Source: Auritidibacter sp. Marseille-P8566 (GTDB lineage Bacteria; Bacteroidota; Bacteroidia; Flavobacteriales; Flavobacteriaceae). Taken from it: 9,671 bases of DNA. Under the pieces are notes generated by a model. That model searched no databases and had not been told where the DNA came from. It saw only the letters and a program-made list of their open reading frames with translations. Positions 6,780 through 9,671 of this stretch are shown here, one piece after another (within the stretch, counting starts at the first letter, position 1; every line of letters begins with the position of its first letter). Where the stretch lies: contig CALPQA020000041.1 in assembly GCA_943325595.2 (NCBI GenBank), forward strand, positions 1-9,671, given 5' to 3'. The position numbers and the translations under genes were made by a program.

Positions 6780-9074
6780 TTATCTCAAAAGAGCAAAATG
6801 ACCTTTAATAATTCGATTATTTTCTAAAACAATTGTAAACCAATAATCTTCTGCAGGTAGAGGGTGGCCATTATAGGTTCCGTCCCATCCGTTCCCTTTT
6901 GGATTTACTTGCGAAATTAATTTTCCGTATCTGTCAAAAATATAAAGCAACATATTTGGGTGTTTAGCTCCATTTTTAATTGTCCAAAAATCATTATAAC
7001 TGTCTCCATTTGGAGTAAAAAATATAGGATAATCCAATACGTAAATGTGAATTGGAGTAGGCATTCCACATCCATTTTTATCTTTTATATAAACCAAATA
7101 GTCGCCTTCGGAAACATTTGTAAATAATGGATTGTTTTGAAAATGAATGCCGTCAAGCGAAAATTCATAATCACCATTTCCAGAATAATTTAGCAATACA
7201 GAATTCTCATTCCCAGAAAAATCATTTATTGCGACAGAAATTAGTGATGCAATTCCTGAATTTATGGCAATAAATTTTTTAGTGGCGAGGCACCCATTTA
7301 CATTAGACGCGGTTACGGTGTAATTTCCTGCGGTAGCAATTGAAGTAAATGAAGTTGTGGCGGTGTTGGTCCATAAATAACTCGAATAGCCATTTGCAAT
7401 AGCAATTGTCTTTGGATTTCCATCGCACAGATAAACAGTTTCATCTTCAAAATGAGCTGGATTAAAAACGATTACTTTTATTTTTATAGGAGTAATTCCA
7501 AAACAATCAGGGCCATTTACAATTCGTGCATAGATAATTTGCTCATTTACAGTTGTATTTGTGTAACTATTTGGTAAACGATTGTGTTGTGAAATAGCGT
7601 CACTTTGAGTCAAATAATATTCAACTGTCAAACCTGGAGGTAAACCAAATACGATTTGAGGTGATACATCAATATTTAAATCAAATGTTACAAATCCATC
7701 TTTATTTGTATCAGAATCACATTTCAAAATTGGATTTTGGGGAGCGATAGTATTATTTGAAATTTGAAGAGTTACCGAAGCAAAGCCAGTACAACCAAAT
7801 TGATTAGAAACTTTGCCAAAAACTGTATTAGTAGTTAAATTCTGATAATTTGTAGGATTTGGAATTGGATTTATATCGGTTGTGTTTTCATAATAAATAA
7901 CGGGACTTAATTGCGTATTTCCTGCAGTAATCAATGAACTCACTCTGGTTAAATCAAAAGTAGAAATCCCATCGTTATTATCATCACATTGTACCAAAAC
8001 TGCGTTTGTCAAAGTTGGCCTAGCACTATATTCTATTGTAACTTCTCCAGTTGCAACACAAGCGGTTCCATTTAAAGTAATTTCGACTTTGTAAACTCCA
8101 GTATCTGTAACAGTATAAATGGGTGTTGTAATTCCAGTTGAAACCCCATTTTTATACCATAAATAGGTGTTCAATCCAGAAGTTGTTGCATCTAAATCAT
8201 AAGTTTCTCCTTGACAAATGGGATTGTTTGTGGCAATTAATTTGTTTTCACCTAAATCGGCATTAACATTAAAACTTCCACCTCCAAGAAATATAGCGGA
8301 ATCATAACGATAATTTCCTTCGTCTGCGATTACTAATTTGATATGATAAGTTCTGCCAGGAATTACAGTAGCTTTTGCTGTCATTGCAACCGTTTGTCCA
8401 TTAAAATTTGTAGGATATTCGGTTCCGTTAAAAGCATCAAAGTATTGTTCATTTATCGCTGGACATCCATTGGCACCCGGAATTAAGGGATGAACGGAGG
8501 TTACTTTTACAGGAGTTGTCGTGTTAGGAACTAATGCTAAATTTTGATAGCGATCCTGAGTATTTGCTTCTTTCAAAAGAAACGCAAACCCGTCAGAATA
8601 GCGGCAAGAAGCATTGTCGTGGTATTCTTCTGATGCAAAAATATAATTAAAACTTATTTTACTTGAAAGTGGGGTAAAATCGAACTCTAAGGAAGTCGCA
8701 TTGATGCTTCCACTGATTCCTAATGCTTGTTCTAAATCTGCATCTCCAAGCCAAGATGTTGAACCTTCATCAATTAAGTTAGAGTTTGGACCCTCTGCTT
8801 TTTTTGCTCTAGCAGTACTTAAAACAATTCCATTAGTGAATGGAAAAACACTCGTATTATTACTAAAAAAGCCATAGCTGTTTTGAATCCCGCTAAAAGT
8901 ATCGCCACTAACCGAGATATTAGAAACAGTCGCGCATGGGCTATTGTTTACTAAAACCTCTTCAACCAAGCGTTGGGCTGAATAAGAATCATCGACTTGA
9001 ATATACTGTGCGCGAACGGTAGCTGAAAAGCAGATAAATATAATAAAAAAGAGGGCTTTGGGTGTGTTCTTCAT
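6780..9074 (-). CDS. T9SS type B-sorted surface protein with choice-of-anchor L domain (764 aa)
   Basis: This is an exported, probably surface-attached protein of unknown ligand. The ATG at 9072-9074 opens a signal peptide ending FSATVRAQ (residue 23). Residues 30-270 match the choice-of-anchor L domain: YSAQRLVEEVLV near the start, GIVLSTA (82-88), FNYIFASEEYHDN (142-154), DGFAFLL (161-167), the NGQTVAMTA segment, and DSAIFLGGGSF at the end. Residues 280-350 form an Ig/PKD-like domain (CQGETYDLDA, LWYKNG). Two CDD-type repeats follow (Cys 363-428 and 452-524), then a second Ig-like domain (540-605), a beta domain ending DKNGCG (about 665-670), and the type B sorting domain (680-764: FFTPNGDSYNDFW, YIFDRYGK, GWDGTYNG, final LLR). 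The C-terminal 150 residues are clearly paralogous to those of the downstream 1357-aa protein. Fifteen nt separate its ATG from the permease stop. Domain naming is by motif recognition. Confidence 0.92.
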   Translation of the reverse strand: MKNTPKALFFIIFICFSATVRAQYIQVDDSYSAQRLVEEVLVNNSPCATVSNISVSGDTFSGIQNSYGFFSNNTSVFPFTNGIVLSTARAKKAEGPNSNLIDEGSTSWLGDADLEQALGISGSINATSLEFDFTPLSSKISFNYIFASEEYHDNASCRYSDGFAFLLKEANTQDRYQNLALVPNTTTPVKVTSVHPLIPGANGCPAINEQYFDAFNGTEYPTNFNGQTVAMTAKATVIPGRTYHIKLVIADEGNYRYDSAIFLGGGSFNVNADLGENKLIATNNPICQGETYDLDATTSGLNTYLWYKNGVSTGITTPIYTVTDTGVYKVEITLNGTACVATGEVTIEYSARPTLTNAVLVQCDDNNDGISTFDLTRVSSLITAGNTQLSPVIYYENTTDINPIPNPTNYQNLTTNTVFGKVSNQFGCTGFASVTLQISNNTIAPQNPILKCDSDTNKDGFVTFDLNIDVSPQIVFGLPPGLTVEYYLTQSDAISQHNRLPNSYTNTTVNEQIIYARIVNGPDCFGITPIKIKVIVFNPAHFEDETVYLCDGNPKTIAIANGYSSYLWTNTATTSFTSIATAGNYTVTASNVNGCLATKKFIAINSGIASLISVAINDFSGNENSVLLNYSGNGDYEFSLDGIHFQNNPLFTNVSEGDYLVYIKDKNGCGMPTPIHIYVLDYPIFFTPNGDSYNDFWTIKNGAKHPNMLLYIFDRYGKLISQVNPKGNGWDGTYNGHPLPAEDYWFTIVLENNRIIKGHFALLR
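7470..8000 (-). repeat. Two CDD-type repeats in the 764-aa surface protein
   Basis: The first repeat opens VQCDDNNDGISTFDL at Cys 363 and closes at Cys 428. The second opens KCDSDTNKDGFVTFDL at Cys 452, with Ser replacing the second Asp position and an extra residue in the loop, and closes at Cys 524. They are the same repeat type as the five-copy array in the neighbouring gene, which supports shared ancestry of the two stalks. Confidence 0.78.
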
Positions 9075-9081
9075 AACCCAA

Positions 9082-9089
9082 CAAAGATA
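9082..9089 (-). promoter_or_regulatory. Candidate -7 promoter box directly before the 764-aa gene (TATCTTTG)
   Basis: On the minus strand TATCTTTG is an exact match to TAnnTTTG. It starts right after the permease TAG stop (9090-9092) and ends 7 nt before the ATG at 9074. If used, the transcript would be nearly leaderless. No TTG is present at the expected -33 position; the sequence there is an A-rich run within the permease 3' end. It could be a chance match, in which case the gene is read through from the permease. Confidence 0.4.
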
Positions 9090-9671
9090 CTACAAATCTC
9101 GTTTTTTTAATAATTTGTAAGACATTAACATAAAAATAACAGTCCACGTTAATACGATTAAAATAGAGGTGAAGTGAACGCTGTAGTCCTTGCCATTTCC
9201 TGCACCACCAATAGCAGTTTGAATGTTTTTTATTACTGATAACCTCGAAAAAGGTTCAACAATTAAATTACTCATTGATTCTAAAGGAAGAAATTGCATG
9301 ATGTTTTCAGCCGTTTTTCCTTCTGGAAATATTTTAAAATTTAAAATACCTTTTAAAATTGATTCTAAAATGTTCCAAACAAATAAAAATCCAATTGCAA
9401 AAGCCGATCTTTTTACTAATATTCCTAAAAATAGACAGAAGGAAAAGAAACCGATTAATTTAACGAAATACGCCAAGAGGTATTCTAAATCTTGGAAAAC
9501 AATTCCCAATTCAGTGTAAGACGAAAAGCTATAACCTAAAATTAATGACATTATAAATACAAAAAGTGTAGATATAAAAGCGAATAAAACGACCGTTAGA
9601 AATTTAGACAATATGAATTCTTGCTTGCTCATTCCGTCAATTAAATTCTGCTTTAAGGTGCCGTAACTGTA
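9090..9671 (-). CDS. ABC-2 type transporter permease, 5' end cut by the window edge
   Basis: This is the C-terminal part of an integral-membrane permease of an ABC transporter; the substrate cannot be told. The frame stays open to the right edge and reads YSYGTLKQNLIDGMSKQEFILSK without a break as far as the first helix. This is a typical conserved stretch of ABC-2 permeases, so the ATG at 9630-9632 is internal and the true start lies outside the window. Four hydrophobic segments follow: FLTVVLFAFISTLFVFIMSL; YLLAYFVKLIGFFSFCLFLG; SAFAIGFLFVWNILESIL; and a final ILIVLTWTVIFMLMSYKLL, ending in the basic tail KKRDL, as is common in this family. A periplasmic loop lies between the third and fourth. 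An ATP-binding partner gene would be expected upstream, beyond the edge. The stop is only 15 nt before the 764-aa surface protein, which allows co-transcription but does not prove a functional link. Confidence 0.88.
   Translation of the reverse strand, partial: YSYGTLKQNLIDGMSKQEFILSKFLTVVLFAFISTLFVFIMSLILGYSFSSYTELGIVFQDLEYLLAYFVKLIGFFSFCLFLGILVKRSAFAIGFLFVWNILESILKGILNFKIFPEGKTAENIMQFLPLESMSNLIVEPFSRLSVIKNIQTAIGGAGNGKDYSVHFTSILIVLTWTVIFMLMSYKLLKKRDL

Noticed and set aside
9223..9519. Plus-strand 98-codon open frame, and other plus-strand frames inside the minus-strand genes.
   Set aside because: They lie antisense to well-supported coding regions, show no domain or signal peptide, and have low-complexity composition typical of reverse-strand shadows.
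9630..9632. ATG considered as the permease start.
   Set aside because: The frame continues upstream to the window edge through YSYGTLKQNLIDG, a conserved ABC-2 permease stretch, so this Met is internal.

Overview
The window looks like chromosomal DNA of a Flavobacterium-like member of the Bacteroidota. The DNA is AT-rich and the leaders lack strong Shine-Dalgarno sites. Two promoter candidates match the Bacteroidota -7 consensus TAnnTTTG. Two large exported proteins end in the gliding-motility / type IX secretion (T9SS) type B sorting domain, which is essentially restricted to this phylum. Genus and species cannot be fixed from the sequence alone.

Layout, left to right. (1) The 3' part of a plus-strand YceI-family periplasmic protein runs off the left edge. 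(2) A strong bidirectional terminator lies between it and a convergent minus-strand gene. (3) Everything further right is on the minus strand. In transcription order this is: an ABC-2 permease cut by the right edge; a 764-aa choice-of-anchor-L surface protein; a 1357-aa IgGFc-binding-like surface protein; a 246-bp spacer with a GC-rich REP-like palindrome; rimO (ribosomal protein S12 methylthiotransferase); and a small secreted Gly/Gln-rich protein.

The most distinctive part is the pair of adjacent surface proteins, about 6.4 kb. They have unrelated N-terminal domains but share a stalk of Cys-Asp-Asp repeats (five in the large protein, two in the smaller), a Cys-containing Ig-like domain, and a closely similar C-terminal block of about 150 residues with the T9SS type B signal. 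The 33-nt gap between them argues for co-transcription. The simplest reading is two T9SS-exported adhesin-like proteins that arose partly by duplication of the 3' half.

The rest is ordinary housekeeping or periplasmic content. I see no CRISPR array, RNA gene, transposase or phage gene. I do not see a clearly new multi-gene system; the best candidates for further attention are the repeat stalk, the N-terminal domain swap and the REP-like palindrome.
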